Source: DATKEH01 sp035546355
GTDB lineage: Bacteria > Acidobacteriota > Thermoanaerobaculia > Multivoradales > JAIOJS01
Length of the DNA stretch: 13,977 bases
Direction: 5' to 3'
Assembly: GCA_035546355.1 (NCBI GenBank)
Contig: DATKEH010000168.1
Coordinates: 1-13,977, forward strand
This document shows positions 1-7,143 of this stretch, piece after piece; within the stretch, counting starts at the first letter, position 1; every line of letters starts with the position of its first letter. The position numbers and the translations under genes are program-made. Below the pieces are notes generated by a model that was not told where the DNA came from, did no database searches, and saw only the letters and a program-made list of their open reading frames with translations.

Positions 1-327
1 CGCCGCCGGCTTGCCCGGCAGGGGCAGCGAGGCGGAGGGGTCGCGATGCCAGGCCAGCTCCAGCCAGTCCCGGCGATCGAAGCGCCCGTCACCGCCATCC
101 TCGACCCACAACGGCACGGGCACGCCAGCGAAGGTGGCGGCGAGCTCGGAGCTGGCAGCGCCCAGCAGCGCCTCCAGGTCGCCGCCGTCGAGGCGATAGA
201 CGCCAGGGGCCGGCAGCTCGACCCGGTAGGCGGCGGCGTCCCCGCTCCCCGGCATCGCGGTGTCGGGCTGCGCGGGGAGCGCCACGAGGAGGAGGGCGAC
301 GAGGATCAGCGCGGCGCCGGCACGCAC
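1..327 (-). CDS. Secreted protein, N-terminal fragment; resembles N-domain of C25 (gingipain-like) proteins; runs off left edge
   Basis: The visible 109 residues begin at a GTG (327-325) with the in-frame TAG of the upstream gene four codons earlier, so the start cannot lie further upstream. A weak GGAG lies about 12 bases before it. Residues 1-20 are a hydrophobic signal peptide ending in LPAQ. The mature part reads YRVELPAPGVYRLDGGDL, then GVPVPLWVEDGGDGRFDRRD. This is the pattern of N-terminal domains in C25 cysteine-peptidase-like secreted proteins: a 'G-x-Y-R-L...D-L' strand, then 'G-x-x-V-P...dg-x-F...D'. The catalytic domain, if present, is outside the window, so protease activity is unproven. 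The gap to the upstream glycosyltransferase is 9 bases, so it is probably co-transcribed with it. The coding call is fairly safe. The family assignment is from memory of the pattern and could be wrong. Confidence 0.6.
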   Translation of the reverse strand, partial: MRAGAALILVALLLVALPAQPDTAMPGSGDAAAYRVELPAPGVYRLDGGDLEALLGAASSELAATFAGVPVPLWVEDGGDGRFDRRDWLELAWHRDPSASLPLPGKPAA

Positions 328-336
328 CCCGCGATG

Positions 337-1758
337 CTACTCCACTGCCGGCGGCTCTGCGGCCGCCGCGGCGTCGACGGCTCCTCCCGCGAAGGCCAGG
401 ACGAGGACCAGGATGGCGACCACCCCGCCGGCCGCCCAGCGCCAGGGGTGCTCCCGCAGCGAGGCGGCGATCCCGCCCGCCCCGGCGCGACGGATCGCCT
501 CGGCCGCCACGGCGGTGTAGAGGGCGGCCACCGGCAGCAGCGGCACCCGGTATCGGGTCTTGACGTGGAGGGCGAGGAAGAGGAGGAAGTGGTAGGCGAC
601 GAAGAGCAGGGCCACGCGCTGCCAGCGGCCGCGCCAGGGAAAGGCGACGGCGAGGCCGGCGACGCCACCGAGGAGGAGCGCGACGTACACCGCGCCGCTC
701 CACGCTCGCAGCAGCGGCGGGGCCCACTGCGGGATCTCGCGGTACCCCCAGCCGCGGGCGAAGAACGCGCCGCCGGGCAACTGCTCGCCGAGAAAGGAGC
801 CGTGGTCGAAGAGTCGGAACGGCTGACGGGCCAGCTGGCCCACCGCCACCGCACCCGGGCCTCGCTGCCGGAGGCGCTCGCCGATCCAGCCGCGCGCCGC
901 CGCCTGGCGCGCCGCGAAGGTCTCCCCCGCCGCCCGGTAGCGCAGGAGCTCCCGCAGCGCCACGTCCTCGCCGGCCGCCGTGCGCGAGGTGTCCTCGAGC
1001 CCCACCCAGAGGTTGAAGACCGAGCTGTCGGCGATGCCGAAGAACCCTTCGCTGCGGGCGTTGCCCCACACCACCGGCGCCACCGTGAAGCCCAGCGCCG
1101 CGACCACTGCCAGGGCACCCGAGAGGCGATGCGACAGCCGCCTGCTCCGTTCGCCGAGCAGGGGCGCGAGCAGCAGCGGCAGGAAGGGGGTGAGCAGGCT
1201 CTTCAGGAGCAGGGCCAGGCCGAGGGCGACCCCCGCCGTCGCCAGCCAGAAGAGAGAGCGCGAGCGGAAGGCCAGCAACCACACCGCGGCGAGGGCGAGG
1301 AACAGGTGCGGAATCTCCGGCCACAGGTAGCAGGCGAAGGCGACGAAGGGGGGGTAGCAGGCGAGCAGCAGTGCGGCCTCCACCCCCACCCCTGGCGCGC
1401 ACAGCCGCCGGCCGAGGTCCGCGACCAGCACCAGGCAGCCGAGCAGGAGGAGCCACTGCAGCGCGCGAACGGCGGACTCCCCGCCGACGGTCATCGCCGC
1501 GGCGACGAAGCGGGGGTAGCCCGGCGGCCAGAGCAGGTCGCGCGCCACCGGCTGTCCCGCTGCCAGCCGCGCCGCCTGCGCGGAATAGCGCAGCTCGTCG
1601 CCGGCGAGCCGGCGTGGCGCCGGCCACGCCTCGAGGACGAACAGACCCACGTGCAGCACCGCCGCCAGCCCGAGGAGGATCCCGACTCCTGGCCGGCGCG
1701 GCCGGCCGCGGTCGCCGCCGCTCGCGGCTCCCGGGTCGTCCACCGGCGGACCGATCAC
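337..1758 (-). CDS. GT-C/GT39-like membrane glycosyltransferase (dolichyl/polyprenyl-phosphate sugar type)
   Basis: A 473-residue integral membrane protein. The start is a GTG at 1758 that overlaps the TGA of the upstream sulfotransferase (GTGA, 4 bases), implying translational coupling. The frame stays open further upstream but there encodes only Gly/Ala/Arg-rich shadow sequence. After a short cytoplasmic leader comes a first membrane helix (about residues 25-43), then AGDELRYSAQAARLAAGQP, where Asp54/Glu55 sit in the first periplasmic loop as in GT39/ArnT-like enzymes. LLWPPGYPRF follows at 76-84 and a second acidic motif, LWPEIPH, at 145-151. About ten hydrophobic segments follow, with a basic KTRYRVPLLP late in the protein that is common in this fold. 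By family it would transfer a sugar from a polyprenyl-phosphate donor on the periplasmic side. Donor and acceptor cannot be read from sequence. Context with a sulfotransferase and Wzm/Wzt points to surface polysaccharide modification or assembly. Confidence 0.85.
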   Translation of the reverse strand: MIGPPVDDPGAASGGDRGRPRRPGVGILLGLAAVLHVGLFVLEAWPAPRRLAGDELRYSAQAARLAAGQPVARDLLWPPGYPRFVAAAMTVGGESAVRALQWLLLLGCLVLVADLGRRLCAPGVGVEAALLLACYPPFVAFACYLWPEIPHLFLALAAVWLLAFRSRSLFWLATAGVALGLALLLKSLLTPFLPLLLAPLLGERSRRLSHRLSGALAVVAALGFTVAPVVWGNARSEGFFGIADSSVFNLWVGLEDTSRTAAGEDVALRELLRYRAAGETFAARQAAARGWIGERLRQRGPGAVAVGQLARQPFRLFDHGSFLGEQLPGGAFFARGWGYREIPQWAPPLLRAWSGAVYVALLLGGVAGLAVAFPWRGRWQRVALLFVAYHFLLFLALHVKTRYRVPLLPVAALYTAVAAEAIRRAGAGGIAASLREHPWRWAAGGVVAILVLVLAFAGGAVDAAAAAEPPAVE

Positions 1759-3374
1759 CCCTCGGCGGGGGCCAGCCACTCGCCGCCCTCGCCCAGCAGC
1801 TGCCGGCCCCGCGCCTCCGCTCCCCACAGGATGCCCCGGCTGTGCAGCACCGCCAGGCGGCGCCGGCTGCGCCGCGGCACCGGCCCACCCGCCGCCAGCG
1901 CCCGGCCGGCGCGCCACCGCCAGGAGTCGAGGATCCAGTCCAGGTCGCGATCCAGCTGCTCGACCCAGCCCGCCAGCTGGGCGAGCTCGGCGAAGGATGA
2001 CCGCAGCGCCTCGTCCAGGGGGGCGGAGGACCGCCGCAGCGCGGCGAGCCCCTCCTCCGGGTCACCCGCGTCCGCGGTCCCCGGGTCGGGCAGCGCGGCG
2101 GTGGCCGCATGCCAGCGGCGGTGGGCCTCCTCGCGCCAGCGGCGGAAGGAGGCGAGCGCTTCCAGGGCGCGGCCGGGCGCCCACGGGAGGCCGCGGTTGG
2201 GGCGCCGCAACAGGCGCTTGAGCAGGTCGTTCACCAGGAAGTCTCCGGCCGCCCAGGAGCGCGACTCGAGCACCCCCAGCACGTCTTCGCCGAGGTCCTC
2301 GACGATCGCCGCCAGCCGCTGCGCGTCGCGCTGGTTCTGCTCGAGCAGCAGCCAGCGCGCGTCGTACTCCCGTCTCGCCTCGGCCAGCCGCCGCCGCTGC
2401 ACCGCCCGCTCGCGCCCCGCCTCGAGCCGGTCGGCCTGGGTCGTCAACCGCCGCCGCTCGCCGCGCTCCCAGTCGAGAAGCGTCTGCAGGTTGTGACAGT
2501 GGCGTTCGAGGTCCTCCGCCAGCAGCTCGGGGTCCTGAGCCCGCGGCGCGTCCCCCCGGCGACGCGGCGCCACCCCCTCGAGAGCGGCCAGGGGGGCCAC
2601 GACGGCGGTCGGCGACGGCGCCGCCGCGGCCAGTGCCGAACCGTCTCGAAGCCGGCCCCACAGTGCCTGTTGGGACGGCGACAGCAACCCTTCGTCCTCG
2701 CCGGGCCGCGCCCGTTGCCGGTACAGCGCCGGGTCGATGAACCCCAGCAGCTCCCGCTCGCGGGCGCCGCGCAGGCCGTCGATCCCGAGCCCCGCCAGCT
2801 CCTCCCGCAGCCGCCGCACGGTCGCCACCGGGTCGGCGCCGAGGGCCTCGTAGGAGACCAGCACCCGCGGCAGCGTCGCGCTCGCCGCCAGAGCGCTCAG
2901 GTTGTAGATCTCCCACAGCGCGATGCCGGCGGCGATGGGCAGCTCGTCCCGGCGCTCCAGCGACCGGGCGACCTCGAGCGGGTGGCGATAGACGATCAGT
3001 GCTACCGGCAGCTCCAGGGCGGGCCGCCACAGCGGCAGGACCAGGGAGAGCCGCGGGTCCTTGATCGCCCAGGGACGGAACGGCTCGAGCCGATGCACGA
3101 TCTCTCGCGCCCGCATCTCGAGGCGGCGGCGACGGGACGGCCGCAGATCGTCCGCGAAGCCGGGAGGCGGCGGGCGCCACCAGCTGCCGCCGGCGGCGGC
3201 GAGCATCTCGTCGTCGAGCAGCCGGACGTCGCTGCGCTCCCAGAAACCCTTGAGGTTCTCCTCGGTGGGCCCGACCAGCGATCCCTCGGCGCCGACGTAG
3301 GCCCCCATCAGGTTGAGGACGCGGGCCGTGGCCGAGGTCCCCGAGCGGTGCATGCCCAGGACGAGGAGCTGCAT
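1755..3374 (-). CDS. PAPS-dependent sulfotransferase with long coiled-coil C-terminal tail
   Basis: Predicted 539 residues, starting at ATG 3374 so that the protein opens MQLLVLGMHRSGTS. The in-frame ATG at 3440 would only add a non-conserved Gly/Arg-rich stretch. Residues 7-14 (GMHRSGTS) are the 5'-phosphosulfate loop. ENLKGFWERSD (39-49) and KDPR (105-108) match bacterial sulfotransferases of the Sulfotransfer_3 type, and YRHPLEVARSL (129-139) is the 3'-phosphate-binding segment. The catalytic domain ends near residue 220. Residues about 283-365 form a charged, heptad-like coiled coil rich in Glu, Arg and Leu. A 'SRSWAAGDFL' segment (371-380) with amphipathic basic helices follows, and a second, similar 'SWRWRAGRAL' segment (484-493) lies after another helical stretch. 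Such tails are common on polysaccharide-assembly enzymes. It probably acts in the cytoplasm on a growing or finished glycan before export; the substrate is unknown. It is divergent from the Wzm gene and coupled to the downstream glycosyltransferase. Confidence 0.85.
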   Translation of the reverse strand: MQLLVLGMHRSGTSATARVLNLMGAYVGAEGSLVGPTEENLKGFWERSDVRLLDDEMLAAAGGSWWRPPPPGFADDLRPSRRRRLEMRAREIVHRLEPFRPWAIKDPRLSLVLPLWRPALELPVALIVYRHPLEVARSLERRDELPIAAGIALWEIYNLSALAASATLPRVLVSYEALGADPVATVRRLREELAGLGIDGLRGARERELLGFIDPALYRQRARPGEDEGLLSPSQQALWGRLRDGSALAAAAPSPTAVVAPLAALEGVAPRRRGDAPRAQDPELLAEDLERHCHNLQTLLDWERGERRRLTTQADRLEAGRERAVQRRRLAEARREYDARWLLLEQNQRDAQRLAAIVEDLGEDVLGVLESRSWAAGDFLVNDLLKRLLRRPNRGLPWAPGRALEALASFRRWREEAHRRWHAATAALPDPGTADAGDPEEGLAALRRSSAPLDEALRSSFAELAQLAGWVEQLDRDLDWILDSWRWRAGRALAAGGPVPRRSRRRLAVLHSRGILWGAEARGRQLLGEGGEWLAPAEG

Positions 3375-3400
3375 CGGATAATTGTAAATGGTAACGTCAG
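3372..3400. promoter_or_regulatory. AT-rich divergent promoter island between sulfotransferase and Wzm genes
   Basis: A 29-base AT-rich patch stands out in very GC-rich surroundings. On the minus strand TACAAT (3386-3381) is followed by six bases and then the sulfotransferase ATG (3374), exactly where transcription would begin, so a leaderless mRNA is plausible. On the plus strand GATAAT (3377-3382) is followed five bases later by an ATG (3388) in frame with the Wzm gene. The two -10-like hexamers overlap. I see no convincing -35 box at 16-18 bases for either direction, so the sigma factor or an activator requirement is open. This is a pattern-based call only. Confidence 0.4.
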
Positions 3401-3438
3401 CGCCCGCCCGCGGCCGGCCGCGGCCTCCGGGCTCGACC

Positions 3439-4359
3439 ATGGAGCGCCCCTACCTGGACACCGCCACCGCCTGGAAGGCCGGCGCGGTCGCGCAGGCCGC
3501 ACCGGGCTCCGCCGCGACCGTCGCCGCACCCCGGCCGCCGGGCGGCGGCTGGCGCTCCACCCTCGACACGCTGCTGCCGCTCGACCCGCGGCGCCGCCAC
3601 CTGCTGGCGCGGCTGACCCGGCGCGAGATCGCCGCCCGCTATCGCGGCTCGCTGCTCGGCGCGGCCTGGGCGCTGCTCGAGCCGCTGCTGCTCTTCGCGC
3701 TCTACACGGCGGTGTTCACCGTGGTCTTCGAGCTGCGCTGGGGGCCCGCTGACACCTCGCGCGTGGCCTTCGCGCTCAACCTGTTCGCCGGCCTGGTGGT
3801 GTACAACGTCTTCGGCGAGACGCTGGCGTCGGCCCCCCGCCTCATCGCCGACCACCGGCACTACGTCAAGCGGGTGGTCTTCCCGCTCGAGGTGCTGCCG
3901 GCGGCCCGCGTCGCCGGCAACGCGGCGCACGGCGCCTTCGGGTTCCTCCTCCTGCTGTTGGCGGTGCTGGCCATCGAGGGGGGCCTGCCGGCCACCCTGC
4001 TGCTCGCCCCGGTCGTCCTGCTGCCGCTGCTGCTGCTGTGCATCGCCGTCGCCCACGCTTTCTCGGCGGCAGGGGTGTTCGCACCCGACCTCGCCAACCT
4101 CGCCCGGCCGGCGGTGATGGTGGGGTTGTTCCTGTCGCCGGTGTTCTACCCCTTCGAGCGGCTGCCCTCGGCGTGGCAGCCCTGGCTGCGCCTCAACCCG
4201 CTGGCGCAGGTGATCGGCGACTTCCGGCGCGTGGTCCTCGAGGGGGTGGCGCCGGACTGGCCGGGCCTGCTGGCGGTCACCGCGGCGTCCGCGGCCGCGG
4301 CGCTGCTGGGCGCCTGGGCCTTCGCCCGCAGCCGCCGCGGCTTCGCCGACGTGCTCTAG
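3439..4359 (+). CDS. wzm: ABC-2 type polysaccharide/O-antigen export permease, Wzm-like
   Basis: A 306-residue inner-membrane permease. ATG 3439 is used here; an in-frame ATG at 3388 would give 323 residues, and neither has a good ribosome-binding site. If the transcript is leaderless, 3388 could be correct. The first 45 residues or so are Ala/Pro-rich and atypical. The family core begins at LARLTRREIAARYRGSLLG, the cytoplasmic amphipathic helix that precedes TM1 in Wzm/KpsM/TagG proteins. WALLEPLLLFALYTAVFTVV (TM1), YNVFGETLASAP, VKRVVFPLEVLP and the C-terminal SPVFYPFERLPSAWQPWLRLNP, followed by an A-Q-V-I segment, are classic ABC-2 exporter motifs. It forms the membrane pore that exports lipid-linked polysaccharide with the ATPase encoded 14 bases downstream. 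Family length is usually about 260-290, so the N-terminal extension is somewhat long. Confidence 0.9.
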   Translation: MERPYLDTATAWKAGAVAQAAPGSAATVAAPRPPGGGWRSTLDTLLPLDPRRRHLLARLTRREIAARYRGSLLGAAWALLEPLLLFALYTAVFTVVFELRWGPADTSRVAFALNLFAGLVVYNVFGETLASAPRLIADHRHYVKRVVFPLEVLPAARVAGNAAHGAFGFLLLLLAVLAIEGGLPATLLLAPVVLLPLLLLCIAVAHAFSAAGVFAPDLANLARPAVMVGLFLSPVFYPFERLPSAWQPWLRLNPLAQVIGDFRRVVLEGVAPDWPGLLAVTAASAAAALLGAWAFARSRRGFADVL

Positions 4360-4373
4360 GAGCCGACCAGCGG

Positions 4374-5843
4374 GTGCGTCGCCAGCAGGACCCCACGCCC
4401 ACGGCGGGCCTCGCCGCCACCCCCGGCTCCCTCCTGGCACGCGATCTCGGCAAGGTCTACCGGCTCTACGCCCGGCCGGCGGACCGTCTGCGCCAGGCGT
4501 TGCGGCCGCGGCGGCGGCTGTTCCACGAGCACCGCGCCCTGCACGGCGTCGGCTTTTCGGTCTCCGCCGGCGAGACGGTGGGCCTGGTGGGGCAGAACGG
4601 CTCCGGCAAGTCGACCCTGCTGCAACTCCTCGCCGGCATCCTCGGCCCCAGCGCCGGGGAGGTGGCGGTCGCCGGTCGCGTGTCCGCCCTGCTCGAGCTC
4701 GGTGCCGGCTTCGATCCCGACGCCAGCGGCGAGGAGAACGTGCGGGTGTACGGGGCGGTGCTCGGGCTGACCCGGCAGGAGATCGAGGAGCGCTTCGCGA
4801 CCATCCTCGACTTCGCCGACATCGGCGACTCCGTGCGCCAGCCGGTGCGTACCTATTCGAGCGGCATGCTGGTGCGGCTCGCCTTCGCGGTCGCGGTCAG
4901 CATCGAGCCCGACGTGCTGCTCGTCGACGAGGCGCTGGCGGTGGGGGACGAGGGGTTCCAGCGCAAGTGCTTCGTGCGCATGGAGGCGATGCGGCGGCGG
5001 GGAGTGACCATCCTGCTGGCCTCCCACGATCCCTCCGCCATCCTGGGGTTCTGCCGGCGCGCGTTGCTGCTCGACCGCGGCGAGCTGCTGCTGGACGGGG
5101 CGCCGCGGGAGGTGGTGCAGCGCTACCACCGCCTGCTGTTCGCCGCGCCGGCGCAGCGGGAGGTGGTGCGCGAGGCGATCCGGCGAGGCGCCGGGCCGCA
5201 CCCGGCGGCGGACGAAACCGCGCCCGCCGCCGCTCCCGAGGCCGCCGCCCCCCCTCCTGCCGAGGCGCCCCGTTCACCGCCAGGAGCCGCTCGCACCGCT
5301 GGCTTCGACCCCGCCCTGCAGACCCGGCCGAGCGAGAGCTACGACCCCCGGGGGGCGCGCATCGAGGATCCCCGCGTCACCACGCTCGACGGGCGGGTGG
5401 TGAACCTGCTGGTGCAGGGGGAGGAGTACCTCTTCCGCTACCGGGTGCGCTTCGCCGCCCCGCAGCAGGGCGTGCGCTTCGGCATGCTGCTCAAGGCCAA
5501 GAGCGGCTTCGAGCTGGGCGGCGGGGTGAGCGCCGCTCCCGAGCGGGCCATCGCCGCGGTGGCGGCGGGCAGCGAGGCGGAGGTCCGCTTCCGCTTCGCC
5601 TGCCGCCTCGTCACCGGCACCTGCTTCCTCAACGCCGGCGTCGTGGCGCAGGTCGACGGCGAGGAGAGCTACCTCCACCGCCTCCTCGACGTGGTGATGG
5701 TGCGGGTGATCCCGCAGGAGGGGACGCTGGCGACCGCGGCGGTGGATTTCGCGGTGCGGGCGGAGGTCAGTCTGCTGCCGGCGCCGGATGCCGTCGCCGC
5801 CGGCGCACCCAGCGCGCCACCGGCCAGGCCCCCACCGCGGTGA
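4374..5843 (+). CDS. wzt: Polysaccharide ABC exporter ATPase with C-terminal glycan-binding domain, Wzt-like
   Basis: Predicted 489 residues. The start is GTG 4374, with GGAG at 4359-4362 (11 bases away) overlapping the Wzm stop; no in-frame ATG lies before the first domain. The nucleotide-binding domain covers about residues 18-250: Walker A GQNGSGKST (73-81), the LLELGAGFDPDASGEENV segment (107-124) typical of Wzt/TagH-type ATPases, signature YSSGM (161-165), Walker B VLLVDEALAVGD (181-192) and switch histidine SHD (217-219). A Pro/Ala-rich linker (about 272-310) leads to a beta-rich domain (about 320-466) that matches the Wzt C-terminal carbohydrate-binding domain in position and pattern (ARIEDPRVTTLDG, EYLFRYRVRF, GFELGGG). 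In E. coli O9a this domain recognises the capped chain end before export. The gene ends inside the antisense 3' end of the NRAMP gene, a 77-base overlap. Confidence 0.92.
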   Translation: MRRQQDPTPTAGLAATPGSLLARDLGKVYRLYARPADRLRQALRPRRRLFHEHRALHGVGFSVSAGETVGLVGQNGSGKSTLLQLLAGILGPSAGEVAVAGRVSALLELGAGFDPDASGEENVRVYGAVLGLTRQEIEERFATILDFADIGDSVRQPVRTYSSGMLVRLAFAVAVSIEPDVLLVDEALAVGDEGFQRKCFVRMEAMRRRGVTILLASHDPSAILGFCRRALLLDRGELLLDGAPREVVQRYHRLLFAAPAQREVVREAIRRGAGPHPAADETAPAAAPEAAAPPPAEAPRSPPGAARTAGFDPALQTRPSESYDPRGARIEDPRVTTLDGRVVNLLVQGEEYLFRYRVRFAAPQQGVRFGMLLKAKSGFELGGGVSAAPERAIAAVAAGSEAEVRFRFACRLVTGTCFLNAGVVAQVDGEESYLHRLLDVVMVRVIPQEGTLATAAVDFAVRAEVSLLPAPDAVAAGAPSAPPARPPPR

Positions 5844-7143
5844 GGGCCGCCGCGGCCGCCACCAGGGCGCCGCCGCTGGGCAGCGGCGCCCCCACCCCCT
5901 GCGCCGCCCGCGCCAGCTGCAGCAGCCCGAGCAGCACGGTCACTGCCACCACCAGGGCCATGAAGGCGTTGGATGCCGGGCCGTTGACCCGCTCCCCCAT
6001 CAGCCGGCGGTCGTTGACCGCCGCCAGCAGGAAGAGCGCCGCCAGCGGCAGGAGGAAGCCGTTGAGCGCCTGCGCCAAGATGATGATCGGGATCGGCCGC
6101 ACGCCGGAGAGCCCGAACCCGAGACCGACGGCGAGCACCCCGAGCCAGACGCCGCGGAAGCGCCAGGAGCGCGGCCGCCAGCGCGGGTCCTCGTCCGCGG
6201 CGCCGGCGGCCAGCAGCCCGCGGACGGTCAGCGCCGCGGCCAGCGGCGCGGTGATGGCGGAAGACAAGCCGGCGGCGAAGAGGCCCCAGGCGAACAGCGC
6301 CGCCGCCCACGGACCCAGTCGCGCCGCCAGCACCGCCGCCACCGCCGCGAAGCTCATCTCCCCGGACACCGCCGCCCCCACCACCAGGATCCCCATGGAG
6401 ATCACGCCGCCGAGCAGCACCGCCACGGTGAGCCCGAATCGCACCAGCGGCAGCTCGGCGCCCCGCGCCAGCCCGGAGCCCAGGAACAGATTGTAGGGCA
6501 CCACCGTGGTGCCGAGCAGGCCGAGCACCAGCAGCTCCCCGCCGCCGGGTACGCGCGGCAGGAACGAGCCCGCGAGGAGGGCGGCCGGCGCCGGCGCCAG
6601 GCGCCAGGCGGTGACCAGGAAGGCGGCCCCCATCACCGCCACCGCGACGCTCAGCAGCCGGGCGACGACCCCCGGCGTGCCCCACCACAGCAGCAGGCCG
6701 GCGGCGAGGCCGCAGGCGACGGTGAGCAGCTGCGGCGGGAGGTCGACCGCCAGCCGCGCGCCGGCCACCCCGCCGAGGATGTTGCCGGCCTCGTAGGCGG
6801 CGCAGCCGAGGACCACCGCGCCGCCGGCCAGCAGCGGCACCAGCCAGCGGCCGGCGCCGCTACCGGAGCCGCGGCGCAACGCTTCGCCGAGGTCGAGGCC
6901 GGAGATCACCGTCAGCCGGGCCGCCGCTTCCTGCAGGGCGAGAGTGGCCAGCGTCGAGAACAGCAGCGCCCACAGCAGCGCGTAGCCATGGGAGGCGCCG
7001 GCGGCGGCGGCGGTGGTCACCGTACCCGGGCCGATGAAGGCGGCCGAGATGATCGACCAGAAGAGGATGGAGAGGACGTGCTGGAGGAGGGACGGACGAG
7101 CCTGGCGTGGAGAGGTGCCTGCCGCCGAGGGGCCCGAGGTCAT
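5767..7143 (-). CDS. NRAMP-fold transporter lacking canonical metal ligands (GPGT clade)
   Basis: A 458-residue membrane protein with 11-12 hydrophobic segments that belongs to the NRAMP/MntH family by overall layout. TM1 is followed by HGYALLWALLFSTLATLALQ, TM6 is centred on GLLGTTVVPYNLFL, and later motifs are AAGLSSAIT and ILAQALNGFLLPLA. The metal site is not canonical. The TM1 DPGN is GPGT (38-41). In TM6 the usual A-T-V-M-P-H reads T-T-V-V-P-Y (212-217), and the later histidine (YLHS in MntH) is Gly (FLGS). Mn/Fe transport is therefore doubtful and the substrate is unknown. ATG 7143 overlaps the hyuB TGA (ATGA), so it is translationally coupled to HyuB. A basic tail (RRRRRH) follows the last helix, and the 3' end overlaps the convergent wzt gene by 77 bases. 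Confidence 0.88.
   Translation of the reverse strand: MTSGPSAAGTSPRQARPSLLQHVLSILFWSIISAAFIGPGTVTTAAAAGASHGYALLWALLFSTLATLALQEAAARLTVISGLDLGEALRRGSGSGAGRWLVPLLAGGAVVLGCAAYEAGNILGGVAGARLAVDLPPQLLTVACGLAAGLLLWWGTPGVVARLLSVAVAVMGAAFLVTAWRLAPAPAALLAGSFLPRVPGGGELLVLGLLGTTVVPYNLFLGSGLARGAELPLVRFGLTVAVLLGGVISMGILVVGAAVSGEMSFAAVAAVLAARLGPWAAALFAWGLFAAGLSSAITAPLAAALTVRGLLAAGAADEDPRWRPRSWRFRGVWLGVLAVGLGFGLSGVRPIPIIILAQALNGFLLPLAALFLLAAVNDRRLMGERVNGPASNAFMALVVAVTVLLGLLQLARAAQGVGAPLPSGGALVAAAAALTAVGAWPVARWVRRRRRHPAPAAD

Noticed and set aside
46..2496. Very long plus-strand open frame opposite the glycosyltransferase and sulfotransferase genes
   Set aside because: Its product is Arg/Gly/Pro/Gln-rich low-complexity sequence with no motif; such antisense frames are expected at this GC content, and the minus strand carries clear family motifs.
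3438..3440. ATG at 3440 as the sulfotransferase start
   Set aside because: It adds 22 non-conserved residues and would place the start upstream of the only promoter-like sequence; ATG 3374 directly precedes the family's first strand and P-loop.
5865..5892. Strong GC hairpin about 20 bases past the wzt stop, considered as a terminator
   Set aside because: The arms are GGGCGCC-GCC-GCTG and CAGCGGCGCCC, but no T-run follows on either strand and the hairpin lies within NRAMP coding sequence, where GC-rich codon repeats easily give such palindromes.
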